From RUG11198 sp036342255 (GTDB lineage: Bacteria > Bacillota_I > Bacilli_A > RF39 > UBA660), in NCBI GenBank assembly GCA_036342255.1, contig JAZAUS010000012.1, forward strand, positions 1-64,000: a stretch of DNA of 64,000 nt, written 5' to 3'. The stretch's first letter is position 1, and every line of letters starts with the position of its first letter. Position numbers and translations under genes: made by a program. Of this stretch, positions 26,452 through 35,035 are shown in pieces. The notes under the pieces are model-generated. The model ran no database searches and was not told the DNA's origin. It saw only the letters and a program-made list of their open reading frames with translations.

Positions 26452-27318
26452 ATGAAAAAAATTACTAAAGCAGTAATACCAGTAGCAGGTCTAGGAACTA
26501 GATTTTTACCAATTACTAAATCAGTACCAAAGGAAATGCTACCAATAGTAGATAAACCTACTTTATCTTATATAATTGATGAATGTATCGAATCTGGTAT
26601 TACAGATATATTATTAATAACAAGTCCTTACAAAAAGGTTATTGAAGATTACTTTGATCAAAGTTATGAATTAGAAAAAAGACTAGAAGAAAAAAAGAAA
26701 TATGAAGAATTAGATTATATTAATACAAAACCTAATAACATAAACATCTACTTCATAAGGCAAGGAGAACCACAAGGTAGTGGCCATGCAATAAAATTGG
26801 CTAAAACTTTTGTAGGAAATGATTCATTTGCCGTATTATATGGTGATGATATCATGAAAGCAAAAGGAAAAACTCCAGCCTTAAAACAACTAATAAAAAT
26901 TCACGAAAAAACAGATTCAAATGTTATAGGATGCTTAGAAGTACCAATTGAATTGGCTCCTAAATATGGTATGATAGAATTCAAAAATAAAAAAACAAAT
27001 GAAATAAAAACAATCATAGAAAAACCTAAAGTAGAAGATGCACCATCTAATTATGCTGGATTAGGTAGATACATAGTAAGTTCAAATATATTTCCTATTC
27101 TAGAAAATCTTAGCAAAGGAGTAGGTAATGAATATCAGTTTACTGATGCTATGAAAGAACTAATGAATAAAGAAAAGTTTTATGCATGCAATCTAGATGC
27201 CACTTATTATGATACTGGATCCAAAATAGGTTATCTAAAAGCCAATATAGATTATGCAAGAGAAAGGGAAGATTTAAAAGAAAGATTAGAAGAATACTTA
27301 GATAGTATTACAAAATAA
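26452..27318 (+). CDS. galU: UTP-glucose-1-phosphate uridylyltransferase
   Basis: The 288-residue GalU makes UDP-glucose for surface glycans. Signatures are PVAGLGTRFLPITKSVPKEM, KPTLSYIIDE, GEPQGSGHAI, YGDDI and the C-terminal YDTGSKIGYLKANIDYA. ATG 26452 follows AAAGGAAGG at normal spacing; an in-frame ATG 33 bases upstream lies before this site and is rejected. It may be cotranscribed with the sigma factor gene that follows 30 bases later. Confidence 0.95.
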   Translation: MKKITKAVIPVAGLGTRFLPITKSVPKEMLPIVDKPTLSYIIDECIESGITDILLITSPYKKVIEDYFDQSYELEKRLEEKKKYEELDYINTKPNNINIYFIRQGEPQGSGHAIKLAKTFVGNDSFAVLYGDDIMKAKGKTPALKQLIKIHEKTDSNVIGCLEVPIELAPKYGMIEFKNKKTNEIKTIIEKPKVEDAPSNYAGLGRYIVSSNIFPILENLSKGVGNEYQFTDAMKELMNKEKFYACNLDATYYDTGSKIGYLKANIDYAREREDLKERLEEYLDSITK

Positions 27319-27348
27319 TAATACTTTCATGGAGGTTTTGGTGATATT

Positions 27349-28875
27349 ATGAGTATTGAAGAATACGTTGAAAAATTAGAAATAAATAAAATTAATAGCA
27401 ACATATATGATAAATTAGTAAGAATATATGGAAATGATATTGTTAATGATTTTTTCGAAAAATCCCTATCCGGAGATAATAAAAACCTAATAGATAATAT
27501 AAATAAAATACTTGAAAAATATGTCGAAGAAGACCTAGTAGAAGAAAATGAAGAAGATGAATTAGTCACAGATAGCATAGGAGCATATTTAAAACAAATA
27601 AAACCAATAAGAATACTAAAAAGAGAAGAAGAACAAAAATACGGTAAAATGATTATGGATAATAAAGATATATTTAAAACCACCCATAATACTAAAAATA
27701 GTATTTTTACTAAAATTATCTTAAACAATAGAAAAGAATTTGTTTTAGATTTAGAAAAAATATTTTCTTCTATTAATAATGAAAAAGATCAAAAAGAAAT
27801 ATTAAGCATACTTAATAATTATTATTATAATAATTTTTGGAATGAAAATAAAATAGATAGAATTATAAGACAATATCTATCAGCCTATAACCAATTATCA
27901 AAAAAAGTAGGTATACCTAGCATAGAAGAATTAAATAAAGAGATAAGTAATATAGATATAAATAATACTTTTAATAATTATTCTAACAATAAGAAAATAG
28001 ATAATATTGAATTATTAAAGAATAATTTAATTAAATATACAAATTATATGTATGCTAGAAATAAAATGATTTATCACAATCTAAAACTAGCCTTTAGCAT
28101 AGCAAAACATGCCAACATTGGCAATGACTTTAAAGATGATTTAAGTAGTGCCAATTTAGGATTAATTAAAGCAGTAGATAGATTTGATTATACTAGAGGT
28201 AATAAATTTTCATCATATGCCATTTGGTGGATTCTACAAAGTATTTACAGAACAAGAGCAGATACAGGTGATTTAATAAGAGTACCAGTATATTTACATG
28301 AAGAAATGGCAAAAGTAAAAAGATTTATAGGAAACTATGAAATGATTTATGGTAAAAAACCTGATATAGAAACAATATCTAAAGAATTAAATCTAACAAA
28401 TAATAAAGTTAAAAACATTTTATCTATCATAAATGAATACATGACCCCTGCCTCATTAAATAGAACAATAGGAGAAGATGAAGAATCTGAATTAATGGAT
28501 ATTGTTATTGATAATAACAATGAAACAGAAAATAATACAGAACAAAATAATTTAAAAAAACTAATAGAAGAAAGCTTAAAATCACTAACAGAAAAAGAAA
28601 AAAGAGTAATAATGCTTCGCTATGGCATAAGAACTAATCAAAAAGAAAATATGACTATAAAAGAAATATGTGATTATTTTGGAACAACAACTGAATATAT
28701 CAATCAACTAGAAAAAGAAACCTTAATAAAAATAAAAAAAGGAGAAGGAGTTACTTTAAGAGAAGTTGGTGAATGTTACGGAGTAACACGTGAAAGAATA
28801 AGACAGATAGAAACAAGAGCCTTAGAAAAATTACGTGTACCATTTAAAAAATTAGAATTAAAAATATATATGTAA
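27349..28875 (+). CDS. Sigma-70 family factor with duplicated region 4 helix-turn-helix
   Basis: The 508-residue protein has region 1.2 (DSIGAYLKQIKPIRILKREEE near 76), a non-conserved spacer of about 120 residues, region 2 (NLGLIKAVDRFDYTRGNKFSSYAIWW), region 3 (ending SLNRTIGEDEESELMDIV) and region 4. Region 4 is odd: after LTEKEKRVIMLRYGI come two helix-turn-helix units, a diverged copy at about 435-464 (MTIKEICDYFGTTTEYINQLE) and a canonical one at 468-497 (VTLREVGECYGVTRERIRQIE). Region 2.4 also differs from primary sigmas (WILQSIYRTRAD, not WIRQAITRAIAD). It may be the primary or a divergent alternative sigma factor. Confidence 0.85.
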   Translation: MSIEEYVEKLEINKINSNIYDKLVRIYGNDIVNDFFEKSLSGDNKNLIDNINKILEKYVEEDLVEENEEDELVTDSIGAYLKQIKPIRILKREEEQKYGKMIMDNKDIFKTTHNTKNSIFTKIILNNRKEFVLDLEKIFSSINNEKDQKEILSILNNYYYNNFWNENKIDRIIRQYLSAYNQLSKKVGIPSIEELNKEISNIDINNTFNNYSNNKKIDNIELLKNNLIKYTNYMYARNKMIYHNLKLAFSIAKHANIGNDFKDDLSSANLGLIKAVDRFDYTRGNKFSSYAIWWILQSIYRTRADTGDLIRVPVYLHEEMAKVKRFIGNYEMIYGKKPDIETISKELNLTNNKVKNILSIINEYMTPASLNRTIGEDEESELMDIVIDNNNETENNTEQNNLKKLIEESLKSLTEKEKRVIMLRYGIRTNQKENMTIKEICDYFGTTTEYINQLEKETLIKIKKGEGVTLREVGECYGVTRERIRQIETRALEKLRVPFKKLELKIYM

Positions 28876-28876
28876 T

Positions 28877-28907
28877 AAAAACTAAATCTAAACTGATTTA
28901 GTTTTTT
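28877..28907 (+). terminator. Terminator of the sigma factor gene
   Basis: A perfect 12-bp stem (28877-28888 with 28895-28906) ends in a T run. Confidence 0.85.
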
Positions 28908-28952
28908 ATATGTAAAAAAAACGTAAACTAAGTGGATTTATAAACAATAAAT

Positions 28953-28961
28953 TGTTATAAT
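28953..28961 (+). promoter_or_regulatory. Extended -10 promoter element
   Basis: TGTTATAAT precedes the secreted protein gene at 28994. Confidence 0.5.
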
Positions 28962-28993
28962 ATATACCATATGAGAATCTGGAGGTAAAATAT

Positions 28994-30163
28994 ATGCTTA
29001 ATATAATAAAAAAATATTCATTATCTATAATTATTTTTACACTAAGTTTTACCTTATATATATCTAATGTATATGCTCTAGAAGAAAATGACGATAGTCC
29101 ACCACTAGACATAACTGAAGCATCACAAATAGTAGATGATATTCTAGAAGAAAAAGAAATAACAGAAGCTAATGATATTAATAAAGATGATAAATTAGAT
29201 ATTAACGATGTAACAACATCTATCTATAATGATAACAAAGAAATATATGATGAAGAGCAAGAATCAAATGATAATTTATCAATCTTAATTAATAATCCAC
29301 CAAAAAATACTAATTTAAATAATGAATTAGATATTGATCTATCCATTAATGGATTTATAAATGATAAAATAAATGGAATAGAAGGAAATATACAATATAC
29401 AGCCGATAAACTAGAACTAGTTACTATTAATGATAGTAATAATGACATATTATATGGCTCTTTTAATGAAAAAGGAAAATTTGTTTATATATTAAATAAC
29501 TATAACAAGCTTGATCCTATACTATCATTTAAATTCAAAACCATATCTCCAGGTAATAGTTCAATTATATTTAGAGATATTATACTATCATATAATGGCA
29601 TAGAAAAATTAAAAGAGAACAAAAATATAAATATTATTATTGCTAAACAAAAAGAATCTAATAATATTAAACCTAATAATACTATTTATATCAATAATGA
29701 TTATTTAGTAAAAAAAATAAATGATTATAACAAACCTGTGTACGCAATAAGCGATACAGGTAAAAAAATTAGTATAAGCTATATTAATATATCAAATGAT
29801 AATACTATAAAGTCTTTAATAATAAAAGATTATAAAATAGATTTTAATAAAGATATTTTAGAATATAATATTATAGTTAATGGAAAAACAAACAAGTTAG
29901 ATATGATAATTGAATTGAATGATAAAAATGCTACCTATGAAGTAATAGGTAATAAAAAATTTAAAACAGGAGACAACAAAGTATATATAGTAGTTACAGC
30001 TCTTGATGGTAGCATAAAAAAATATATAATTAATGTAAAAAAAGAAAAAATTAAAGAGAATAATAATAGCAATTCATCAAAAATTGTTATCATAGGACTA
30101 CTAATTTTAATTATCATAGGACTACTATATGTAGTATTTAAAGAAGAAGACGATGATTATTAA
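28994..30163 (+). CDS. Secreted, membrane-anchored protein with dockerin-, cohesin- and cadherin-like regions
   Basis: The 389-residue protein has a signal peptide (1-28, ending VYA). A calcium-loop segment at about 61-73 (DINKDDKLDINDV) looks like half a type I dockerin. A beta-sandwich at about 95-215 resembles cohesin-like domains (INGIEGNIQYTADKLELV, ILSFKFKTISPGNSSI). A cadherin-like domain lies at about 275-350 (SLIIKDYKIDFNKDILEYNIIV). A C-terminal membrane segment (about 358-380) is followed by an acidic tail, giving type I topology. It probably presents an adhesive or assembly module on the surface. Domain calls are from pattern recognition. It sits between the sigma factor and the Tad genes. 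Confidence 0.7.
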   Translation: MLNIIKKYSLSIIIFTLSFTLYISNVYALEENDDSPPLDITEASQIVDDILEEKEITEANDINKDDKLDINDVTTSIYNDNKEIYDEEQESNDNLSILINNPPKNTNLNNELDIDLSINGFINDKINGIEGNIQYTADKLELVTINDSNNDILYGSFNEKGKFVYILNNYNKLDPILSFKFKTISPGNSSIIFRDIILSYNGIEKLKENKNINIIIAKQKESNNIKPNNTIYINNDYLVKKINDYNKPVYAISDTGKKISISYINISNDNTIKSLIIKDYKIDFNKDILEYNIIVNGKTNKLDMIIELNDKNATYEVIGNKKFKTGDNKVYIVVTALDGSIKKYIINVKKEKIKENNNSNSSKIVIIGLLILIIIGLLYVVFKEEDDDY

Positions 30164-30165
30164 TA

Positions 30166-30203
30166 AAAGGCAAAGAGAAAGTGTAAATTCTCTTTGCTTT
30201 TTT
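30166..30203 (+). terminator. Strong terminator before the Tad locus
   Basis: A 10-bp stem (GCAAAGAGAA / TTCTCTTTGC, 30170-30179 with 30188-30197) is followed by six T residues. Its 3' arm contains the -35 of the next promoter. Confidence 0.85.
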
Positions 30204-30221
30204 CTATTTTTTTGATATAAT
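30194..30221 (+). promoter_or_regulatory. Tad locus promoter
   Basis: TTGCTT (30194-30199), 16 bases, TATAAT (30216-30221) with TGA extension. The -35 lies in the 3' arm of the preceding terminator. Confidence 0.6.
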
Positions 30222-30252
30222 AAAATAGATAATAGGGATTGTAGGTGAGTAT

Positions 30253-30588
30253 ATGAATAGAAAAGGACAAGCATTAATTGAATTCGTATTAATTATGCCC
30301 GTTTTATTATTTATATTACTTGCAGTTTTTGATTTTGGAATGATTTTAAGCAACAAAACAAATCTATCTAATATCAGCAATGATATAGTTGAGATGTATA
30401 AAAGCGGAGAATCAATTGAAGCAATCAATAATGACTATAAAGATATTAAAATAAGAATTACTGATTATAAAAGCAAATATAAAAAAATAATAATTGAAAA
30501 AGATATAAAAATATTTACACCAGGACTTAGTAACATCCTAGGAAAAAGATATCATGCCAAAATCGAAAGAGTTGTTGTTAATGCTTAA
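30253..30588 (+). CDS. TadE-like pseudopilin of the Tad pilus
   Basis: The 111-residue protein starts with the TadE signature RKGQALIEFVLIMPVLLFILLAVFDFG, a short basic leader, Glu near the start of the hydrophobic helix (about 7-30), then a small extracellular domain. TadE-like minor pilins are needed for Flp pilus assembly. It heads the Tad genes and overlaps the next by 8 bases. No major Flp pilin or TadV prepilin peptidase gene is in the window, so these must lie elsewhere. Confidence 0.8.
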   Translation: MNRKGQALIEFVLIMPVLLFILLAVFDFGMILSNKTNLSNISNDIVEMYKSGESIEAINNDYKDIKIRITDYKSKYKKIIIEKDIKIFTPGLSNILGKRYHAKIERVVVNA

Positions 30589-30967
30589 TAACAAAGGCCA
30601 AAGCTTAGTCATATTTGTAGTCATGATACCTATAGCCTTATTAGTATTTATTTTAATCTATGACATAGGCAATTTATCTTTTGAAAAACAAGAATTAGAT
30701 AACATCAATAAACTAGTAATAGATTATGGGCTAGATAATATCAATAATATAGAAATTGTAAATGAAATGTATGATTTAGCCAAAAATAACAATAATAAAA
30801 TTAATTATGAAATAAAATTTATAGATCAAGAAATATATATAAATAGTAAATATTATGTTAAAGGAGTATTTACTAAAATAATAAACATAGATGGTTATTT
30901 AGCTAAAAGTTCATATAAAGGATATCTTGATAAAAATAATAAGCATATTATAAAAAGTATAAAATAG
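30581..30967 (+). CDS. Second TadE/TadG-like pilus protein
   Basis: The protein has about 128 residues. Its N-terminus (LNNKGQSLVIFVVMIPIALLVFILIYDIG) repeats the TadE pattern, but with Ile in place of the usual Glu, and is followed by a small domain. I use ATG 30581, which overlaps the upstream stop, because it places the signature at the N-terminus; an in-frame ATG at 30554 with a weak AGGA site is possible. It is likely a minor pilin or assembly partner of the preceding protein. Confidence 0.7.
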   Translation: MLNNKGQSLVIFVVMIPIALLVFILIYDIGNLSFEKQELDNINKLVIDYGLDNINNIEIVNEMYDLAKNNNNKINYEIKFIDQEIYINSKYYVKGVFTKIINIDGYLAKSSYKGYLDKNNKHIIKSIK

Positions 30968-30979
30968 AGGTGATACATA

Positions 30980-31765
30980 ATGTCAATAAGAAAAAAAGGA
31001 AAAATAATTAGTATATCTTCTGTTAAAGGAGGCGTAGGTAAAACAACCATGGCAATCAACTTAGCAGGTATCTATTGCCTTATGAAAAAGAAAGTCCTAA
31101 TTATTGATGCAGATTTTTATAGTGGAGGTATATCAACCTGGCTAGATATAAAAAACAAAAAAGATATTTATATGATGGTAGACAGTATAGCCAATAACAG
31201 ATACACATCTATAAAAGATTATACCACTAGCTATAATCAATATATTGATGTTTTAGCATCTCCAAGAGATCCTCGAAGTGCCTTAAAAATAGAAAGCAAA
31301 TTCTTGCCAATAATATTTGAATTTGCCAAAAGAGAATATGATATTATTTTAGTAGACACCAATCACATAATGAATGAAATAAATCTAAATGTTCTAGATA
31401 ATTCATATATGTCATTATTTATAGTTACAAACGATCTAATAGATCTTAAAAATATGAAAAGCATCATCAGTATCTTCAAAGACACAGATAAAACAAATTA
31501 TCTAGTATGTCTAAATAACAGCCGTGATACAGGTAGAGACTATTTATCCCTATTTGATATAAGAAATATAGTTAAATGTAATATAGATTATACAATATCC
31601 AACAGCTTCTATATAAAAAATATTGATAAATACGTACTAGATGGAGAAATATTAACTCTAAATAAATCAATCAATCGTTTCCACGGAGCTGATATAAATA
31701 AATTAAAAAGTATAGCCGAAGCTCTAATTAAAGATAGAGATAAAGAAGGTGATTCAGTTGAGTAA
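30980..31765 (+). CDS. TadZ/CpaE-like ParA/MinD-family ATPase
   Basis: This 261-residue P-loop ATPase has a deviant Walker A (SVKGGVGKTTMAINLAG near residue 14), LIIDADF and DIILVDTNH. It is placed directly before the CpaF ATPase gene. TadZ/CpaE proteins localise the pilus machine in the cell. There is no N-terminal receiver-like domain, so it is the short form found in Gram-positive Tad loci. The end overlaps the next gene by 8 bases. Confidence 0.85.
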   Translation: MSIRKKGKIISISSVKGGVGKTTMAINLAGIYCLMKKKVLIIDADFYSGGISTWLDIKNKKDIYMMVDSIANNRYTSIKDYTTSYNQYIDVLASPRDPRSALKIESKFLPIIFEFAKREYDIILVDTNHIMNEINLNVLDNSYMSLFIVTNDLIDLKNMKSIISIFKDTDKTNYLVCLNNSRDTGRDYLSLFDIRNIVKCNIDYTISNSFYIKNIDKYVLDGEILTLNKSINRFHGADINKLKSIAEALIKDRDKEGDSVE

Positions 31766-33089
31766 AAGTTTAATAGAAGCCTTTGAAGTACCAAAAAAAA
31801 ATATAAAAATAAAAAATATAAGTGATTATGAAGTTTTTTCAGACAAAGAAATGCTTGACAATTTAAGAAGTAAAATAATACAAAATCTAATCGATGAAAA
31901 CATACCAGATAATAAAGACTTAACCCAATACATTAATGATGAGATAGATAAAAGTATAACTGGCTACGACTTAGATTATTTACAAAGAAGTTATATATTT
32001 AACCTAATTCAAAACGAAATAAACGGTAATGGACCTATTACTGAATTATTAGAAGATAACAGTATAACAGAAATAATGGTTAATGGACCAAGTGATATAT
32101 ATGTTGAGATAGACGGAAAAATAGTAAAAGACGACAGCGTTAGTTTCATAAATGATAAGCATATTCTAAGAACTATTCAAAGAATAGTAGAACCATTAGG
32201 TAGAACCATAGATGCAGCTAATCCAATGGTAGATGCAAGACTAAGAGATGGTTCTAGATTAAATGCTATAATCCCTCCACTATCTTTAACAGGTCCTGTT
32301 TTAACAATTAGAAAATTCGCTAAAGACTTAGAAACAGTCGATGACTTATTAATGAAAGGAACTCTTACTAATGATATGGCTTTATTCCTAGAAGCTTGTG
32401 TAAAAGCTAAACTAAATGTCTTAATAAGTGGAGGTACTGGTACCGGTAAAACAACCCTTTTAAACATATTAAGTAGTTTCATTGACGGTGATGAAAGAAT
32501 AATAACTATCGAAGATGCAGCTGAGTTAAGATTACATCAAAAACATGTTATATCACTAGAAACACGATTAACCAATTATGAAGGAGAAGGAGAAGTAACA
32601 ATACGCGACTTAGTAAGAAATTCCCTTCGTATGAGACCAGATAGAATTATAGTAGGTGAAGTAAGAGGTAAAGAAGCCTTTGATATGATGCAAGCAATGA
32701 ATACAGGACATGAAGGATCTATTACTACATTACACGCTAACAACCCAATAGATGCCTTAAACAGACTAGAAACAATGATATTAATGAATGAAATGGAAAT
32801 ACCAGTAAGTGCAGTAAGAGGCTATATAGAAAACGCTATTGATATAGTAGTCCAAATAGATAGACTTACTGACGGTAAAAGAAAAGTAACTAGTATTAGT
32901 GAAGTAACTAGTATTACTGATGGTAATATAGATATAACACCAATATTTACATATACACAAAAAGGTGTTGATGAAAACGAAGAAGTATATGGAGACTTCA
33001 AACAATACAAAAACATACCAAAAGTATATGATAAAATAAAAAGAAGAGGAATAGATACTCTTGATAAAATGTTTAATAAAGAAAAGTAG
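31758..33089 (+). CDS. Tad pilus assembly ATPase (TadA/CpaF)
   Basis: The 443-residue secretion ATPase powers pilus extension at the membrane. It shows Walker A GGTGTGKTTLLN near 225, an Asp box ITIEDAAELRL, LETR, and Walker B with His box RMRPDRIIVGEVRG...GSITTLHANNP. The start is probably TTG 31758, six bases after AGAAGGTGAT. It belongs to the CpaF subfamily, which fits the neighbouring TadZ, TadB and TadC genes. Confidence 0.93.
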   Translation: MSKSLIEAFEVPKKNIKIKNISDYEVFSDKEMLDNLRSKIIQNLIDENIPDNKDLTQYINDEIDKSITGYDLDYLQRSYIFNLIQNEINGNGPITELLEDNSITEIMVNGPSDIYVEIDGKIVKDDSVSFINDKHILRTIQRIVEPLGRTIDAANPMVDARLRDGSRLNAIIPPLSLTGPVLTIRKFAKDLETVDDLLMKGTLTNDMALFLEACVKAKLNVLISGGTGTGKTTLLNILSSFIDGDERIITIEDAAELRLHQKHVISLETRLTNYEGEGEVTIRDLVRNSLRMRPDRIIVGEVRGKEAFDMMQAMNTGHEGSITTLHANNPIDALNRLETMILMNEMEIPVSAVRGYIENAIDIVVQIDRLTDGKRKVTSISEVTSITDGNIDITPIFTYTQKGVDENEEVYGDFKQYKNIPKVYDKIKRRGIDTLDKMFNKEK

Positions 33090-33174
33090 AGGTTTAGATA
33101 TTAATAAGAAATTAACCAATTTTAATAGATATGGCTTTACAACAGTAGAATGGGGAGGAACTATTCATAAATAA
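33055..33174 (+). other. Short reading frame with a prepilin-like motif at the end of cpaF
   Basis: In the +1 frame relative to the end of the CpaF gene, an open stretch of 39 codons ends in LTNFNRYGFTTVEWGGTIHK. GFTTVE resembles the cleavage motif of type IV prepilins, but no hydrophobic helix follows and the only candidate starts are rare codons. The gap between CpaF and the next gene (33090-33186) is otherwise unexplained. It may be a remnant of a pilin gene or coincidence. Confidence 0.2.
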
Positions 33175-33186
33175 GTAGGTGAATGT

Positions 33187-34002
33187 ATGACAAAGAAAAA
33201 AGATAATAAAAATAAGAATACAATTATTTGGTTATTTATAATTGCAGTATTTCTGATTCTATTTAATGCCTTTTTAGGTTTAATAGGTAATCCTTATGGT
33301 GAATTATTATGGCCAATTGGCTTTTCACCTTCTACTCATTATTGTACACAAAAATATCATGTTCTTTTAGATATTTATGAAAAAAATTTATTTGTTGAAT
33401 TTGGTAAGATTATTTCATTTCTATATTTATTATTAATAATAGTTTTATTGTTTTTTAATAAAGTAAAGAATAAAAGAGAATATCTTATAAAAGGGTTATT
33501 AATAGCAGTATGTATTTTTGAAATATTTAAAATGATTAATATACTTAGTCCTAAAATTTATACAAATGTAGTTAATCACTGTAGAAATTATATGAAAATT
33601 AATGATTCTGATGATGGTGAAAATACTGATGAAGATTATAATACTTTAGTTAAGTATAAATACGATATTAGTTACGAAAATAATAAAGAATTAATTGATA
33701 ATGGTAATGGATTCTTTATTAATTATCAAGAATATTCAAATTTTGTTAAAGAAAACAATTTGAAAAACACTTTAACTGAGAATGATTTTAAAAAGTATAA
33801 TTATGTGTATTGTATATTAACTTATGACTGTGGTGTTGAAATAAAAGATATAAAAGATATAAAAAATAATAATGGAAATATAAATGTAATATTTTCAGGT
33901 AATAACAATTGCAAATGTTGTAATAATCCGCTATTATATATAATAGCAGTAGATAAGAATATTAAATTAAATAAAGTAACAACAACATATGATTTTAACT
34001 AA
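33187..34002 (+). CDS. Unknown membrane protein inserted in the Tad operon
   Basis: The 271-residue protein has about three hydrophobic segments (about 12-30, 76-95, 103-120) and a hydrophilic C-terminal domain (about 130-271) with several cysteines (CILTYDCGV, NCKCCNNP). It is not a known Tad component, yet lies between the TadA and TadB genes. Its codon use looks richer in T-ending codons than its neighbours, closer to the TelA-AAA genes. The start follows GTAGGTGA. It may be an acquired cargo gene. Function is unknown. Confidence 0.6.
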   Translation: MTKKKDNKNKNTIIWLFIIAVFLILFNAFLGLIGNPYGELLWPIGFSPSTHYCTQKYHVLLDIYEKNLFVEFGKIISFLYLLLIIVLLFFNKVKNKREYLIKGLLIAVCIFEIFKMINILSPKIYTNVVNHCRNYMKINDSDDGENTDEDYNTLVKYKYDISYENNKELIDNGNGFFINYQEYSNFVKENNLKNTLTENDFKKYNYVYCILTYDCGVEIKDIKDIKNNNGNINVIFSGNNNCKCCNNPLLYIIAVDKNIKLNKVTTTYDFN

Positions 34003-34040
34003 TATAATTAAAATAAAAAGTAATGAAAGGCGGTGATATA

Positions 34041-35033
34041 ATGAATATGGTAATATTTATAAGGCTAATACTAATAATAACAGTTACAGTATTATTAGAT
34101 TTCTTATTAAAACTAAATAAATCTTTAAATATTGAAAGAAGATTAGCCAGATACAGTATTGACTCAAATATAGAGAATAATGATGATAACCTAGGAGATA
34201 TATTAAAAAATAAGTATAATCGTATTCTAAAAAAAATGCGCCGCAATTTAAAAAATAACAAAGAATTAAACAAGCAATCACTTAAATATGATAAATATGT
34301 AATGGTAGGAGATAATGTTAATTTATTAGATTTTATAATAATTAAACTATTAATTGGTTTTACCTTTACAGCATTAGTAATAATATCGTATGCAATAAGA
34401 GGAAAATTAATATCATTCATAGGTTTAGTATTTACCTTCATATTAGGATATTATATCTATGACGTATACTTACATATATATAATAAAAGACGTATGAATA
34501 AAATAAAAAATGATATGTTAAGAGCCGTTATAGTTATGAATAATGCCTTCAAAGCAGGTAAAAGCACTATCCAAGCTGTTGAAATAGTAAGCAAAACATT
34601 ACCAAAACCAATATCAATAGAATTTAAAAGAATATATCAAGATTTGAATTTTGGAATAAGTTCAGATATTGCTTTCAGTCGCTTTGCTAAAAGAGTAAAA
34701 ATAGATGAAGCCAAATACATATCTTCATCATTAACTATATTAAATAAGACAGGTGGTAACATAATAAATGTTTTTTCTGCAATAGAAAGATCACTATATG
34801 ACAAAAAAAGATTAGAAACAGATTTAAAAAATTCTACAGAAGCCTCAAACTTAGTAGTAAAATTTTTAATGGTAATACCAATATTTTTTGTAGCAGTAAT
34901 ATATATATTAAGCCCAGGTTATTTTGCACCATTCTTTACATCTCCATTAGGATTTATATTACTATTTATTCTATTGATAATGTTTATAATATATATATAT
35001 TTACTTAACAAAATTATGAAAGTTAGGGTGTAA
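34041..35033 (+). CDS. Tad pilus inner membrane protein TadB
   Basis: The 331-residue protein has two N-terminal membrane segments, a type II secretion F domain (about 160-285; MLRAVIVMNNAFKAGKSTIQAVEIV, LNFGISSDIAFSRFAKR, LTILNKTGGNIINVF) and two C-terminal segments. TadB and TadC form the membrane platform acted on by TadA. ATG 34041 after AAAGGCGGTGAT is preferred over ATG 34023, which precedes that site. Confidence 0.85.
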   Translation: MNMVIFIRLILIITVTVLLDFLLKLNKSLNIERRLARYSIDSNIENNDDNLGDILKNKYNRILKKMRRNLKNNKELNKQSLKYDKYVMVGDNVNLLDFIIIKLLIGFTFTALVIISYAIRGKLISFIGLVFTFILGYYIYDVYLHIYNKRRMNKIKNDMLRAVIVMNNAFKAGKSTIQAVEIVSKTLPKPISIEFKRIYQDLNFGISSDIAFSRFAKRVKIDEAKYISSSLTILNKTGGNIINVFSAIERSLYDKKRLETDLKNSTEASNLVVKFLMVIPIFFVAVIYILSPGYFAPFFTSPLGFILLFILLIMFIIYIYLLNKIMKVRV

Positions 35034-35035
35034 CT

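Noticed and set aside
32781..33119. - strand frame overlapping the end of the CpaF gene
   Set aside because: It lies opposite the conserved CpaF C-terminus and shows the Tyr/Phe/Ile-rich look of antisense shadows.
33080..33174. A frameshift extending CpaF into the following frame
   Set aside because: CpaF already ends at its normal length and the extra residues do not resemble a CpaF C-terminus.
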